NCBI GenBank assembly: GCA_030654695.1
Contig: JAURWY010000026.1
Location: 62,001-126,000 of the forward strand
Reading direction: 5' to 3'
DNA from: Polaromonas sp.
GTDB taxonomy: Bacteria > Pseudomonadota > Gammaproteobacteria > Burkholderiales > Burkholderiaceae_C
DNA length: 64,000 bases
The translations under genes and the position numbers were made by a program. Position 1 is the stretch's first letter, and each line of letters starts with the position of its first letter. Below the pieces are notes generated by a model. It worked only from the letters and a program-made list of their open reading frames with translations, did not search any database and was not told where the DNA came from. Below, one piece after another: positions 1-9,418 of the stretch.

Positions 1-411
1 GCGGATCAGTCGCTGCAAATTGGCGTTACGGTGGTTCAGGTCAGAAAAACCGTTGGCACCGAGCTGGGTGAAAAACGCGTTCCAAGCGGGCGCCAGTTCG
101 GCTTGGGCCTCAGGCGGCGTGGTCGCTAATGGCTCTATCGACTGTGATTGACTTTGGCTCTGTGTTTGACCCTGGCCCTGGCTTTGAGCTTGGCTTTGGC
201 CAGCGATACCCAGCGGTCCTGGCGGCGGGTTTTGCACCTGTCCGGACTGAGCCCCTGCGGGCAGCTTTTGTGTTGCAACCGGACGCTTCGAGGTGGCCCC
301 TCGCAGCTCGTCAAAATGACCGGTAGCCGCCGACGGCGCAAGGGCCAGCGCCAGATCGGCAGCTGACTCCGGCGCTGCGGCGTCGAACAGGGACGGGTTG
401 TTGTTTTCCAC
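1..411 (-). CDS. Circularly permuted ATP-grasp / alpha-E fusion protein, N-terminal part
   Basis: Runs off the left edge; the 137 visible residues begin at a GTG (409-411) and read MENNNPSLFD. Residues 110-137 (WNAFFTQLG, then GFSDLNHRNANLQRLIR) look like the start of the large circularly permuted ATP-grasp proteins (DUF404/DUF403 type), which usually continue to about 850 residues and end in an alpha-E domain. Residues 1-109 are a low-complexity extension, with a Q/S-rich run at 71-91. The start lies 36 bases after the stop of the DUF2126 transglutaminase gene on the same strand, so the two form one operon. Members of this family are thought to form amide bonds on peptides; no substrate is known. 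Family assignment rests on a short conserved stretch, so it is likely rather than certain. Confidence 0.72.
   Translation of the reverse strand, partial: MENNNPSLFDAAAPESAADLALALAPSAATGHFDELRGATSKRPVATQKLPAGAQSGQVQNPPPGPLGIAGQSQAQSQGQGQTQSQSQSQSIEPLATTPPEAQAELAPAWNAFFTQLGANGFSDLNHRNANLQRLIR
139..201. repeat. Degenerate hexanucleotide repeat coding a Gln/Ser-rich tract
   Basis: A run of imperfect 6-base units (top strand variants of TTGGCT, TTGACT and CTGGCT) encodes residues 71-91 of the partial ATP-grasp protein on the minus strand, giving alternating Gln with Ser, Ala, Gly or Thr. Units of 6 bases keep the frame if the copy number changes, so the tract could vary in length between strains without breaking the gene. 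Confidence 0.6.
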
Positions 412-447
412 GGGGCCTTAAGTATGCCTTCTGTAAAGCTAGTGCCT

Positions 448-3400
448 TTAGCGCAGGTCCAAAGTGAAAGGGAACTCGCGGCTGACTCCTTCTTTTTGCA
501 CGCGCATTTTCCCGGGCGTGTGGCCAAGCTGGAAAAACCGCATCAAGCGACGACTTTCGGCCTCGAACGAATTGACCGGCAGTGAGTCGTAGCTGAGACC
601 GCCCGGGTGCGACACGTGGTACTGGCAGCCACCCAAAGAGCGCTCGTTCCAGGTGTCGACGATGTCAAAGGTCAGCGGCGCATGCACGCCAATCGACGGG
701 TGCAATGCCGAGGGCGGGTTCCAGGCTTTGTAGCGCACACCGCCGACATATTCGCCCACGGTGCCGGTGTTTTGCAGCGGCAGCGGCCTGCCATTGACGG
801 TGATGACGTAGCGGTCGTTGTTCAGGCCGGTCACGCGCATCTCGACGCGCTCCAGCGAAGAGTCAACATAACGCACGGTGCCGCCAGACGAGCCTTCTTC
901 GCCCATCACATGCCAAGGCTCTAACGCGCCGCGCAGCGTGAGTTCAATGCCGCGTGTTTGCACCTGACCGATGAGCGGAAAGCGGAACTCAAAGTGCGGT
1001 TCAAACCAAGCCATCTCGAAGGCGTAGCCTTCTTCACGCAGCTCTGCCAGCACGTCCTCAAAGTCCATGCGGATAAAGCTGGGCAGCAAAAAGCGGTCGT
1101 GCAGCTCGGTGCCCCAACGCGTGAGTTTGTGCTGGCCTGGCTTCTTCCAGAAACGCGCCACCAGTGCCCGCAGCAGCAGTTGCTGCGCAATGCTCATGCG
1201 GGCATGCGGCGGCATTTCAAAGGCGCGCAGCTCCAGCAAACCGAGCCTGCCGGTGGACGAGTCGGGCGAGTACATCTTGTCGATGCAAAACTCGCTGCGG
1301 TGCGTGTTGCCGGTGACGTCAACCAGAATGTTGCGCAGCGTCCGGTCAACAATCCACGGCGGCATCCCGGCACCGTATTTAGCGCGGTTGTTTTGAATCT
1401 CGCGCAGGGCGATTTCAAGCTCGTAGAGTTGGTCGTTGCGGGCTTCGTCGACGCGCGGCGCTTGGCTGGTCGGGCCGATGAACATGCCAGAGAAAAGATA
1501 GCTCAGCGCCGGGTGGTTGTGCCAGTAAGCGATCAAGCTGGCGAGCAGTTCGGGTTTGCGTAAAAACGGGCTGTCAGACGGCGTCGCGCCGCCCATCACA
1601 AAGTGGTTGCCGCCGCCGGTGCCGGTGTGGCGCCCGTCGTTCATGAACTTCTCGGCCGACAGATGTGTTTCGTGCGCCACTTCGTACAAAAACTCGGTGT
1701 GCTCGACCAGCTCGCCCCAGTTGTAGGCGGGGTGAATATTGACTTCGATGACGCCGGGGTCGGGCGTGACTTGGAGCATTTTCAGGCGCGGATCGCGCGG
1801 CGGCGGGTAGCCTTCCAAAACGATTTTCACGGCCAGTGATTCTGCCGTGGCTTCAATCCCGGCGAGCAGGTCAAGGTAGTCTTCCAGGCGCTCCAGCGGC
1901 GGCATGAAGATGTAGAGCGCGCCGGTTTCACCTTGGCCTTTGACCTTGTCCGGATCGGCCTTGGCTTTGTTGCCGGCTTTCGGGCCGTTGGCGCGGTCCG
2001 GGTCGCGGATTTCAATGCAGAGTGCTGTGCGGCTCAGCCAAGCGGCTGACTCTTGCGGCTTCGGCAGGCGTTCTGACGGGTCGACTTCTGCCGGCACCGC
2101 ATCCACTGGCTTGGGGGTGGCAGCTGCGGCCACTGTGGGTTTGAACTGTGCAATCCGAGCGGCCACCGTAGGCGCCGCCGTGCGCGTCAAGCGGGCCATG
2201 TACTGGGCCAGAACAGTCGCGCTGTTGTGGCGTGTGGGTGGCGCGATAGGCTCAGCGGAAACCGCTGGTGCCGCGGCCATGCGGCCGTGGTCTTCGCTGT
2301 AGCGCGTGGCGATCTCGGCCGTTGTCGGCAGCGCTTGGCGTGGTGCAAACGGGTCGGTTTCAATCAGGTACGGATAGTCTGTTTCGGAGACCCATGGCAC
2401 TGAATCGAGCGGCAAGCGGTAGCCCATGGGCGAGTCGCCCGGCATCAGGTACATGCGCTCATCGCGGAAAAACCACGGCCCGGTGGACCAGCGCGGCGCG
2501 CTGGCCGCAGCGGTTTCTTCGCGGGCTTTGAGCGGCAGCACATAACCCACCACGGCATCTAACCCTTGCATGAAGACACGGCGTAGGCGCTCGCGTTCCA
2601 TGGGTTCTTCGAGCCGTGCGTTGAACGGGTCTACGTTGACCGGCAAACGGCGTTCGCGCCACAGGTAGTACCAAGTGTCTTCGTAGCCGGGGGTAATGTG
2701 GCGCGGGCTCAAGCCGAGTTTGGCGGCCAGTGTTTTGGTGAAGCGGTCGGCGTCGGCGCTGGTGTAGTGGCAGGCGCTGTCGGCTTTTTTGCCAGTCTGA
2801 CGTTCGTCGGCAAACAGGGCCGGGTTTTGCCACACCGGCTGGCCATCTTTGCGCCAAAAAATGCTCAGCGCCCAGCGCGGCAATTGCTCGCCCGGGTACC
2901 ACTTGCCTTGGCCAAAATGCAGAAAGCCGCCTTCGCCATATTCAGCGCGGAGCTTTTGCACCAACTCGGTAGCGTAGCCGCGCTTGGTTGGGCCTAGCGC
3001 GTCGATGTTCCATTCAGCGCCGTCACGGTCTTTGGTGGCGACGAAGGTCGGCTCACCGCCCATCGTCAGGCGCACGTCGCCGGCGATCAGGTCACGGTCG
3101 ACCACTTCGCCGAGCGCCAACACGGCAGCCCATTGTTCTTCTGTGTAAGGCTTGGTGACGCGCGGGGACTCATGAATGCGCTGCACGCTCATGTGGTGTT
3201 CAAACGTCACCTCGCATTCGTCAACGCCGCCTTCAATCGGCGCTGCGCTGGAAGGCTCGGGCGTGCAGGCGAGTGGAATGTGGCCCTCGCTGGCCATCAG
3301 GCCTGAAGTGGGGTCGAGTCCGACCCAACCGGCGCCGGGCAAAAACACCTCGCACCAAGCGTGCAGGTCGGTGAAGTCTTTTTCAGCGCCGCTCGGGCCG

Positions 3401-4047
3401 TCAACTGATTTGACGTCGGCTTTGAGTTGAATCAAATAGCCCGAGACGAAACGCGCTGCCAGACCGAGGTGGCGAAAGACTTGCACCATCAGCCAGCCGG
3501 TGTCACGGCAGGAGCCGCAGGCCAGCGCCAGCGTTTCTTCAGGCGTTTGCACGCCCGGCTCCATGCGAATCGCGTACTTGATGTCAGCCTGCAACTTTTG
3601 GTTCAGGCTGACCAAAAAGTTATTCGTCTCGCGCGGCGTCAGGTCGATGCTGTCAATATACTTTTGCAGCAGCGGCGTGGCCGGCTCCTTCACTAAGTAA
3701 GGTGCGAGTTCAACGGCTTGCGCTTCGCTGTACTTGAACGGAAATACCTCAGCCTGCGGCTCGAGGAAAAAGTCAAACGGATTGAACACCGCCATCTCGA
3801 CCACCAGATCCACCGTGACCTTGAATGAGCGCGCGGCTTCGGGGAACACCAACCTGGCCTGGTAGTTGGCAAAAGGATCTTGCTGCCAGTTCATGAAATG
3901 ACCGGCGGGCTCGATGGTCAGCGAATACGAAAGCACCTTGGTGCGACTGTGCGGTGCCGGTCGCAAGCGAACCACTTGAGGTCCGAGTTTGACCAGTCGG
4001 TCATATTTGTAGTGCGTGATGTGACTCAGGGCAACATGAATGGACAC
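448..4047 (-). CDS. Transglutaminase-like protein with C-terminal DUF2126
   Basis: 1199 residues from a GTG start. The N-terminal 90 residues are the bacterial transglutaminase N domain. A transglutaminase core follows at about 150-260 with the expected triad: Cys180 (CGSCRD), His229 (DLHAWCE) and Asp245 (GLDPTSG). The rest (about 300-1199) is DUF2126, containing TMGGEPTFVA and GTGGGNHFVMGG. An Ala/Pro-rich linker lies near 595-670 and a Lys-rich insertion near 695-715. The length fits the family (about 1100-1200). It is transcribed with the ATP-grasp fusion that follows. Proteins of this type co-occur with ATP-grasp and alpha-E proteins and are proposed to make or cleave amide bonds on peptides; the true reaction is not known. 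It diverges from comEC. Confidence 0.9.
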   Translation of the reverse strand: MSIHVALSHITHYKYDRLVKLGPQVVRLRPAPHSRTKVLSYSLTIEPAGHFMNWQQDPFANYQARLVFPEAARSFKVTVDLVVEMAVFNPFDFFLEPQAEVFPFKYSEAQAVELAPYLVKEPATPLLQKYIDSIDLTPRETNNFLVSLNQKLQADIKYAIRMEPGVQTPEETLALACGSCRDTGWLMVQVFRHLGLAARFVSGYLIQLKADVKSVDGPSGAEKDFTDLHAWCEVFLPGAGWVGLDPTSGLMASEGHIPLACTPEPSSAAPIEGGVDECEVTFEHHMSVQRIHESPRVTKPYTEEQWAAVLALGEVVDRDLIAGDVRLTMGGEPTFVATKDRDGAEWNIDALGPTKRGYATELVQKLRAEYGEGGFLHFGQGKWYPGEQLPRWALSIFWRKDGQPVWQNPALFADERQTGKKADSACHYTSADADRFTKTLAAKLGLSPRHITPGYEDTWYYLWRERRLPVNVDPFNARLEEPMERERLRRVFMQGLDAVVGYVLPLKAREETAAASAPRWSTGPWFFRDERMYLMPGDSPMGYRLPLDSVPWVSETDYPYLIETDPFAPRQALPTTAEIATRYSEDHGRMAAAPAVSAEPIAPPTRHNSATVLAQYMARLTRTAAPTVAARIAQFKPTVAAAATPKPVDAVPAEVDPSERLPKPQESAAWLSRTALCIEIRDPDRANGPKAGNKAKADPDKVKGQGETGALYIFMPPLERLEDYLDLLAGIEATAESLAVKIVLEGYPPPRDPRLKMLQVTPDPGVIEVNIHPAYNWGELVEHTEFLYEVAHETHLSAEKFMNDGRHTGTGGGNHFVMGGATPSDSPFLRKPELLASLIAYWHNHPALSYLFSGMFIGPTSQAPRVDEARNDQLYELEIALREIQNNRAKYGAGMPPWIVDRTLRNILVDVTGNTHRSEFCIDKMYSPDSSTGRLGLLELRAFEMPPHARMSIAQQLLLRALVARFWKKPGQHKLTRWGTELHDRFLLPSFIRMDFEDVLAELREEGYAFEMAWFEPHFEFRFPLIGQVQTRGIELTLRGALEPWHVMGEEGSSGGTVRYVDSSLERVEMRVTGLNNDRYVITVNGRPLPLQNTGTVGEYVGGVRYKAWNPPSALHPSIGVHAPLTFDIVDTWNERSLGGCQYHVSHPGGLSYDSLPVNSFEAESRRLMRFFQLGHTPGKMRVQKEGVSREFPFTLDLR

Positions 4048-4240
4048 AAAAGTTCTCGCTTTTAAGGTACAAGGTGGATGCCGCCTTGCTGGCGTGCAAA
4101 TCGTTCGGTCAATGCTTAAAAATACTCAATCAACCGGTAAGCAAGAGCCGCGCCAAATCAGGAAAAACGACGGGTTGCAAACCCGATTTTCAATCCGGCT
4201 AGTGTCACCGCAATCACTGCCAAGGTGGCTAAGGATTTCA

Positions 4241-6826
4241 TTGAACAACGAGCTTTTGCCCGGGCAGCACGCCAAGCTGAGTGCGCCGCCTACGCCGATC
4301 TGGCTGTTGCTGGGGCTCGTTCTCGGCACGGCTTTTCAGTTGCAGCAAGCCACTTTGGCGGCCGATTCTTTTTACGCGGCTGGGTTGGCGGCGGGGCTGG
4401 TTGGTTTGGTGCTTGGGATTTTTCGCTGGCCACAGTCGATTCAATTGCCGAGGCTGCTCGTGATGGTCTTGGCGGGCATGGCCTTGGGTTTTAGCCTGAC
4501 GGGTTTGCGCGCTGCAGCTTTTGACGCGCAGGCGCTGAACCCCGCATTGGAGGGGCGCGACATTCAAGTCACTGGTGTCGTGCAGGCCATGCCGCGGCAA
4601 GGTGAAGACGCGGTGCGCTTTCGTTTGAAAGTTGAATCTGCCTGGCTGGAAGGGCAGCCGGTGGTGCTGCCGCCGCAGCTTTATCTGGGCTGGTATGCCG
4701 GGTTTTTCATGGCCCCACGGCCGACCGCGCCAGCTGACGCTGAAAGCCTCACCTTGCTGCAGTTACAGCGTCAGCCGCAGCCCATGCGCGCTGGCGAGCG
4801 GTGGCAAATGACGGTTCGCCTCAAAGCGCCGCACGGCAGCAGCAACCCGCACGCTTTTGACTACGAGCTGTGGTTGTGGGAACAGGGCTTGCAGGCCACC
4901 GGCTCGGTGCGGGCCGGTGTGCGCGACACGCCGCCTGAAAAGCTCAGCGACCAAGCCTCGCACAACCCTCGATATGCCGTGGAGCGGGCCCGCCAAAGCG
5001 TGCGTGAGGCCATCTTTGAACGCATTGACAGCTCGCAACGGGCCGGCGTGTTGGCGGCTTTGGTGTTGGGTGATCAAAACGCCATTGAGCGCGCGGACTG
5101 GGACGTTTTCAGGGCCACCGGCATTTCTCATCTGGTGAGTATTTCAGGCTTGCACATCACGCTGTTTGCGTGGCTCGCTTCACGCGTGTTGGGCTGGTTA
5201 TGGGGGCGTTCGGCGCTGCTCACACCGCGCTTGTGTTTGTGGCTACCTGCCAGCAGCGCGGCTGCTTGGGGCGGCTTGTTGATGGCGACCACTTACGCTG
5301 TTTTTTCAGGCCTAGGCTTGCCGGCCCAGCGCACCATTTTGATGCTCGCGGTGGTCGTGCTGTTGCGGCAAAGTGGCCGGCAGTGGGCCTGGCCCCACAT
5401 CTGGTTGCTGGCCATGGCGGTGGTGGTGGCGTTTGATCCATGGGCCTTGTTGCAGGCTGGTTTTTGGCTGTCCTTTGTGGCCGTCGGTGTGCTGTTCGCG
5501 TCTGATCCCGGGACACCACTGCCGCCCCAGGCGACGGCCGTCAGTGCCGCAGCTTTGCGTTCCGCCCGCTGGCGTTGGCTGCCCTATTTACAGGCGTGGC
5601 TGCTGCACGTTGCGGGCGGTTTCTGGCGCATGCTGCGCCAGCAGTGGGTCATCACCTTGGCTCTGACGCCGCTGACCTTGCTGCTGTTCAATCAGGTCTC
5701 GGTGGTCGGCTTGCTGGCCAATATTCTGGCCATTCCAGCGGTCACCTTGCTCATCACGCCACTGGCTTTGCTGGGCGTGGCGTGGTCGCCGTTGTGGGAT
5801 TTGGCGGCTTGGCTGATTGGCGTGCTGATGTCCGTATTGGAAGTGCTGGCAGCTTGGCCGATGGCGACCCTCAGCCAAGCTGCCGTGCCTGTCTGGTGTG
5901 CGGCAGCGGGTGTGGTGGGCGGTTTGCTGTTGGTCATGCGACTGCCGTGGCATTGGCGGGTGCTGGGCGTGCCACTGCTACTGCCAGTCTTGCTGTGGCA
6001 ACCGTTGCTGCCTGAGATAGGGCAATTTGAGGTGCTAGCCGCTGACATCGGGCAGGGCAACTCGGTGTTGGTTCGCACTGCCAACCATGCGCTGCTGTAC
6101 GACGCCGGGCCGCGCTTTTCGCGCGACAGCGATGCTGGTGACCGGGTGCTGGTGCCCTTGCTGCGCGCCTTGGGAGAGCGACTTGACCTTGTGTTGTTGA
6201 GTCACCGCGATGCCGACCATGTGGGCGGCGCTGCGTCGGTGCTGGCGATGCAGCCGCAGGCGGGACTTTCCAGCTCAATGGACGCCGACCACGAACTTCA
6301 GCAGTTGCGGCTGGGCACGCGCTGCGCAACCGGCCAGCGCTGGCAATGGGACGGGGTTGATTTTGAGATGCTGCACCCGGACCCAGTGGCGTATGACGCC
6401 CCAGCCCGCTCCAACACCATGAGCTGCGTGCTGCGCATTTCTTCGGCGAGTCGGGTCAGCGCGCTGCTGGTCGGGGATATTGAAGTGCGCCAAGAGCAGT
6501 CTTTGCTGCGGGCGGGGTCGATTCAATCGGATCTGCTGCTGATGCCGCACCACGGCAGCAAAACTTCGTCGAGCGCCAGCTTTCTGGACGCCGTGCAGCC
6601 GCAACTGGCGCTGGCCCAGGCCGGTTACAGAAACCGCTTCAACCACCCCGCGCCTGAAGTGCTCGGGCGTTACCGCGAGAGAAACATCACGGTGCTTCAG
6701 TCGGCGCACTGCGGTGCTGCCACATGGCGCAGCGTTCAGCCTGCCGATTGGACTTGTGAGCGTGAGAAAGAACGGCATTACTGGCATCACCGGGTACCCG
6801 GTGCAGCACCGGCTTTGCGGCCTTAA
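4241..6826 (+). CDS. comEC: ComEC/Rec2-type DNA uptake channel protein
   Basis: Inner-membrane channel that carries single-stranded DNA into the cytoplasm in natural transformation. The frame is open from an ATG at 4040, but residues encoded before about 4240 look non-coding-like and would overlap the divergent gene. I prefer a TTG at 4241, preceded by AAGGA at 4231-4235, giving 861 residues. The order is two N-terminal membrane segments, a DUF4131-type soluble region, the Competence domain (HLVSISGLHITLFAW and the following helices) and a C-terminal metallo-beta-lactamase-like domain with DIGQGNSVLV, LLSHRDADHVGG and LMPHHGSKTSSS. The HxDxDH-type site is present. No other competence genes are in the window. 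Family is certain; the exact start is not. Confidence 0.93.
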   Translation: MNNELLPGQHAKLSAPPTPIWLLLGLVLGTAFQLQQATLAADSFYAAGLAAGLVGLVLGIFRWPQSIQLPRLLVMVLAGMALGFSLTGLRAAAFDAQALNPALEGRDIQVTGVVQAMPRQGEDAVRFRLKVESAWLEGQPVVLPPQLYLGWYAGFFMAPRPTAPADAESLTLLQLQRQPQPMRAGERWQMTVRLKAPHGSSNPHAFDYELWLWEQGLQATGSVRAGVRDTPPEKLSDQASHNPRYAVERARQSVREAIFERIDSSQRAGVLAALVLGDQNAIERADWDVFRATGISHLVSISGLHITLFAWLASRVLGWLWGRSALLTPRLCLWLPASSAAAWGGLLMATTYAVFSGLGLPAQRTILMLAVVVLLRQSGRQWAWPHIWLLAMAVVVAFDPWALLQAGFWLSFVAVGVLFASDPGTPLPPQATAVSAAALRSARWRWLPYLQAWLLHVAGGFWRMLRQQWVITLALTPLTLLLFNQVSVVGLLANILAIPAVTLLITPLALLGVAWSPLWDLAAWLIGVLMSVLEVLAAWPMATLSQAAVPVWCAAAGVVGGLLLVMRLPWHWRVLGVPLLLPVLLWQPLLPEIGQFEVLAADIGQGNSVLVRTANHALLYDAGPRFSRDSDAGDRVLVPLLRALGERLDLVLLSHRDADHVGGAASVLAMQPQAGLSSSMDADHELQQLRLGTRCATGQRWQWDGVDFEMLHPDPVAYDAPARSNTMSCVLRISSASRVSALLVGDIEVRQEQSLLRAGSIQSDLLLMPHHGSKTSSSASFLDAVQPQLALAQAGYRNRFNHPAPEVLGRYRERNITVLQSAHCGAATWRSVQPADWTCEREKERHYWHHRVPGAAPALRP

Positions 6827-6856
6827 AAACGAATAAATACCGCCGGGTCGCGTTTG

Positions 6857-6873
6857 TTGGCGCATAACTTGCT
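6857..6873 (+). promoter_or_regulatory. Sigma-54-type (-24/-12) promoter
   Basis: TTGGCGC, five bases, then TTGCT. The GG (6859-6860) and GC (6871-6872) are separated by exactly 10 bases, as sigma-54 promoters require. It differs from TGGCAC-N5-TTGCT at one base (A to G). A start near 6884 would leave a leader of about 39 bases before the ATP-grasp gene, which has its own GGAGAT ribosome site. No enhancer-binding site was identified. Confidence 0.6.
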
Positions 6874-6922
6874 AAGCTCTTAACGGGAAAAAAAGAGTTG
6901 AATTTGCCGGAGATATAAGCCC

Positions 6923-8404
6923 ATGAGCCGACCGATGTTTGACGAAATGAACGCCAGCGCTACCAGCGTGCGAGCCCACTACGATAGCTACCAACGCTGG
7001 TTGGCCCAGCAGCCGGCCGACGCGATGCAAGCTCGCAGGGCCGAAGCCGAAATGATTTTTCGGCGTGTCGGTATCACCTTTGCGGTGTATGGCGACAAGG
7101 ACGAAGACGGAGCCGGCAGCGAACGCTTGATCCCCTTTGACCTGATCCCCCGCATCATTCCAGCCCACGAATGGGCCAGCATGGAAAAAGGGCTGGTGCA
7201 GCGTGTCACGGCCTTGAACCGTTTTATCCACGACGTTTACCATGACCAGGAAATCATCAAGGCCGGGTTGATCCCGGCTGAGCAAATTTTCCAGAACGCC
7301 CAGTTCCGGCCGGAAATGATGGGCGTCGATGTGCCTGGCAACATCTACTCCCACATCAGCGGCATCGACATCGTCCGCGCCCCGAACGCCCAAGGCGAGG
7401 GCGAATACTACGTTCTAGAAGACAACCTGCGCGTACCCAGCGGCGTCAGCTACATGCTGGAAGACCGCAAGATGATGATGCGGCTTTTCCCTGAGCTGTT
7501 CAGCCAAAACCGCGTCGCTCCGGTCGCCCATTACCCCGACCTGTTGCTTGAAACTCTGCGCCAAATGGCACCTCCTGCAACTGCTGATCCGACCGTGGTC
7601 GTGCTGACGCCGGGCATGTACAACTCGGCGTATTTTGAGCACGCGTTTTTGGCGCAACAAATGGGCGTTGAGTTGGTCGAAGGTCAAGACCTGTTCGTCA
7701 AAGACAATTTTGTTTACATGCGCACCACGCGTGGCCCTAAGCGCGTGGACGTGATCTATCGCCGTGTTGACGACGACTACCTAGACCCGCTGGCCTTCCA
7801 GCCGAAGTCAACGCTAGGTTGTGCTGGTCTGCTGAACGTTTACCGCAGCGGCAACGTGTCACTGTGCAATGCGATTGGCACCGGCGTGGCGGACGACAAG
7901 TCAATCTACCCCTATGTGCCGAAGATGATCGAGTTTTACTTAGGCGAAAAACCGATCCTTAAAAACGTGCCGACCTACATGTGCCGCAACGACGATGATT
8001 TGAAATACACCTTGGCTAACCTGAAAGACTTGGTCGTCAAAGAAGTTCACGGTGCTGGCGGTTACGGCATGCTGGTCGGGCCGGCGTCGACGAAGGCTGA
8101 AATTGAAGATTTCCGCCGTGCACTGCTGGCCAATCCGTCTGGCTACATCGCGCAGCCGACGCTCAGCTTGTCGACTTGCCCGACCTATGTGGAGAGTGGC
8201 ATTGCACCGCGTCACATCGACTTGCGTCCCTTTGTGCTCAGCGGCAAAGACGTGCAGATGGTGCCGGGTGGTCTGACCCGTGTGGCCCTGAAAGACGGCT
8301 CGTTGGTGGTCAACTCGTCGCAAGGCGGCGGCACCAAAGACACCTGGATTCTGGAAGACGCAGCTTCAAAGCCAGCACATGCCCACATGACAGGAAACGT
8401 ATGA
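6923..8404 (+). CDS. Circularly permuted ATP-grasp protein (DUF404-type)
   Basis: 493 residues from ATG, with GGAGAT about 7 bases upstream. Family blocks are clear: EYYVLEDNLRVPSGVSYMLEDR near the middle of the N-terminal half, VKEVHGAGGYGMLVGP, and near the end RHIDLRPFVLSG, VVNSSQGGGTKDTWIL. This is the stand-alone form of the domain that is fused in the gene at the left edge. The stop overlaps the start of the alpha-E gene (ATGA), and a transglutaminase gene follows, so the three probably form one unit. The fold suggests ATP-dependent carboxylate-amine ligation, but no substrate is established for the family. A sigma-54-type promoter lies just upstream. Confidence 0.92.
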   Translation: MSRPMFDEMNASATSVRAHYDSYQRWLAQQPADAMQARRAEAEMIFRRVGITFAVYGDKDEDGAGSERLIPFDLIPRIIPAHEWASMEKGLVQRVTALNRFIHDVYHDQEIIKAGLIPAEQIFQNAQFRPEMMGVDVPGNIYSHISGIDIVRAPNAQGEGEYYVLEDNLRVPSGVSYMLEDRKMMMRLFPELFSQNRVAPVAHYPDLLLETLRQMAPPATADPTVVVLTPGMYNSAYFEHAFLAQQMGVELVEGQDLFVKDNFVYMRTTRGPKRVDVIYRRVDDDYLDPLAFQPKSTLGCAGLLNVYRSGNVSLCNAIGTGVADDKSIYPYVPKMIEFYLGEKPILKNVPTYMCRNDDDLKYTLANLKDLVVKEVHGAGGYGMLVGPASTKAEIEDFRRALLANPSGYIAQPTLSLSTCPTYVESGIAPRHIDLRPFVLSGKDVQMVPGGLTRVALKDGSLVVNSSQGGGTKDTWILEDAASKPAHAHMTGNV

Positions 8405-9375
8405 CCATGCTTTCCCGCACCGCCGACCATCTTTTTTGGATGTCTCGCTACACCGAGCGCGCCGAGAACACGGCTCGCATGCTCGACGTTAATTACCAAA
8501 CTTCACTGTTGCCGCAATCGACCGAGGTGGCGCAAGCTGCTTGGCAAGGTCTGCTCAGTATCAGTGAGCTGAAGCCTGCTTACGCGGCCAAATACGACGG
8601 CGACAACATCAATCCGACCGATGTGATGGACTTCATGGTGCGTGACGAAAAAAATCCGTCGAGCATTATTTCGTGTCTGCAAAACGCCCGCGAAAACGCA
8701 CGGGCTGTGCGCGGCTCGCTGACGACTGAAGTCTGGGAAACGCAAAACCAAACTTACCTCGAAGTTATCCGCATGCTCAGGGGCAAGAGCGCTGAGTTCA
8801 AGCGTGACCCAGCGCAGTTTTTTGAGTGGGTTAAGTTCCGCTCGCACCTGTCGCGCGGCGTCACGCTGGGCACCATGCTGCAAGACGAAGCTTTTCACTT
8901 CTTGCGCATGGGGACTTTTCTGGAGCGCGCCGACAATACCGCCCGCTTGGTCGATGTGAAGTTCCACGCCGTCGAGACCGCCTTGGGTGGGGTCAACGAG
9001 AAAGAGCAGGAATTTGATTTCTACCACTGGAGCGCCATTTTGCGCAGCGTCTCTGGCTTCGAGGTGTATCGCAAGGTTTATCGTGACGTCATCAAGCCCG
9101 AGCTGGTGGCCGAGCTGTTGATTTTGCGGCCTGACATGCCGCGCTCTTTGCTGGGTTGCCTGAACGAAGTCATGAGCAATCTGGCCATGGTGACGAGTGA
9201 CCCGCAAAGCGAAACCCTGCGCCGTGCCGGCAAGCTGCGCGCTGACCTGCAGTACTCACGGATTGACGAAATTCTGGCGACTGGTTTGCACGCCTTTTTG
9301 ACCCAGTTCTTAGACCGGGTCAACGAGATTGGTGCCAACATCAGCCGCGAGTTTCTGGTCCCGAGCACCCACTGA
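8401..9375 (+). CDS. Alpha-E domain protein (DUF403)
   Basis: 324 residues. The frame is open further upstream, but the start is the ATG at 8401 (MTMLSRTADHLFWMSRYTERAENTARMLDVNY), which overlaps the previous stop by four bases. It is an all-alpha protein with two similar halves: RYTERAENTARML near residue 20 and GTFLERADNTARLVDVKF near 180. The family is always found with circularly permuted ATP-grasp and transglutaminase proteins; its job in the complex is unknown. Length is typical (about 310-330). Confidence 0.93.
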   Translation: MTMLSRTADHLFWMSRYTERAENTARMLDVNYQTSLLPQSTEVAQAAWQGLLSISELKPAYAAKYDGDNINPTDVMDFMVRDEKNPSSIISCLQNARENARAVRGSLTTEVWETQNQTYLEVIRMLRGKSAEFKRDPAQFFEWVKFRSHLSRGVTLGTMLQDEAFHFLRMGTFLERADNTARLVDVKFHAVETALGGVNEKEQEFDFYHWSAILRSVSGFEVYRKVYRDVIKPELVAELLILRPDMPRSLLGCLNEVMSNLAMVTSDPQSETLRRAGKLRADLQYSRIDEILATGLHAFLTQFLDRVNEIGANISREFLVPSTH

Positions 9376-9418
9376 AAGCTTTTCTCTCAACGCTGGACTT
9401 GCTGTTAAGGTCGTCGGC

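Noticed and set aside
4048..4090. Possible sigma-54 promoter on the minus strand before the DUF2126 gene
   Set aside because: The best match (CGGCAT, five bases, TTGTA) lacks the essential -12 GC.
4040..4240. Upstream ATG start (4040) of the comEC frame
   Set aside because: It would overlap the start of the divergent DUF2126 gene, and the extra 67 residues do not resemble a ComEC N-terminus; the TTG at 4241 has a well-spaced AAGGA.
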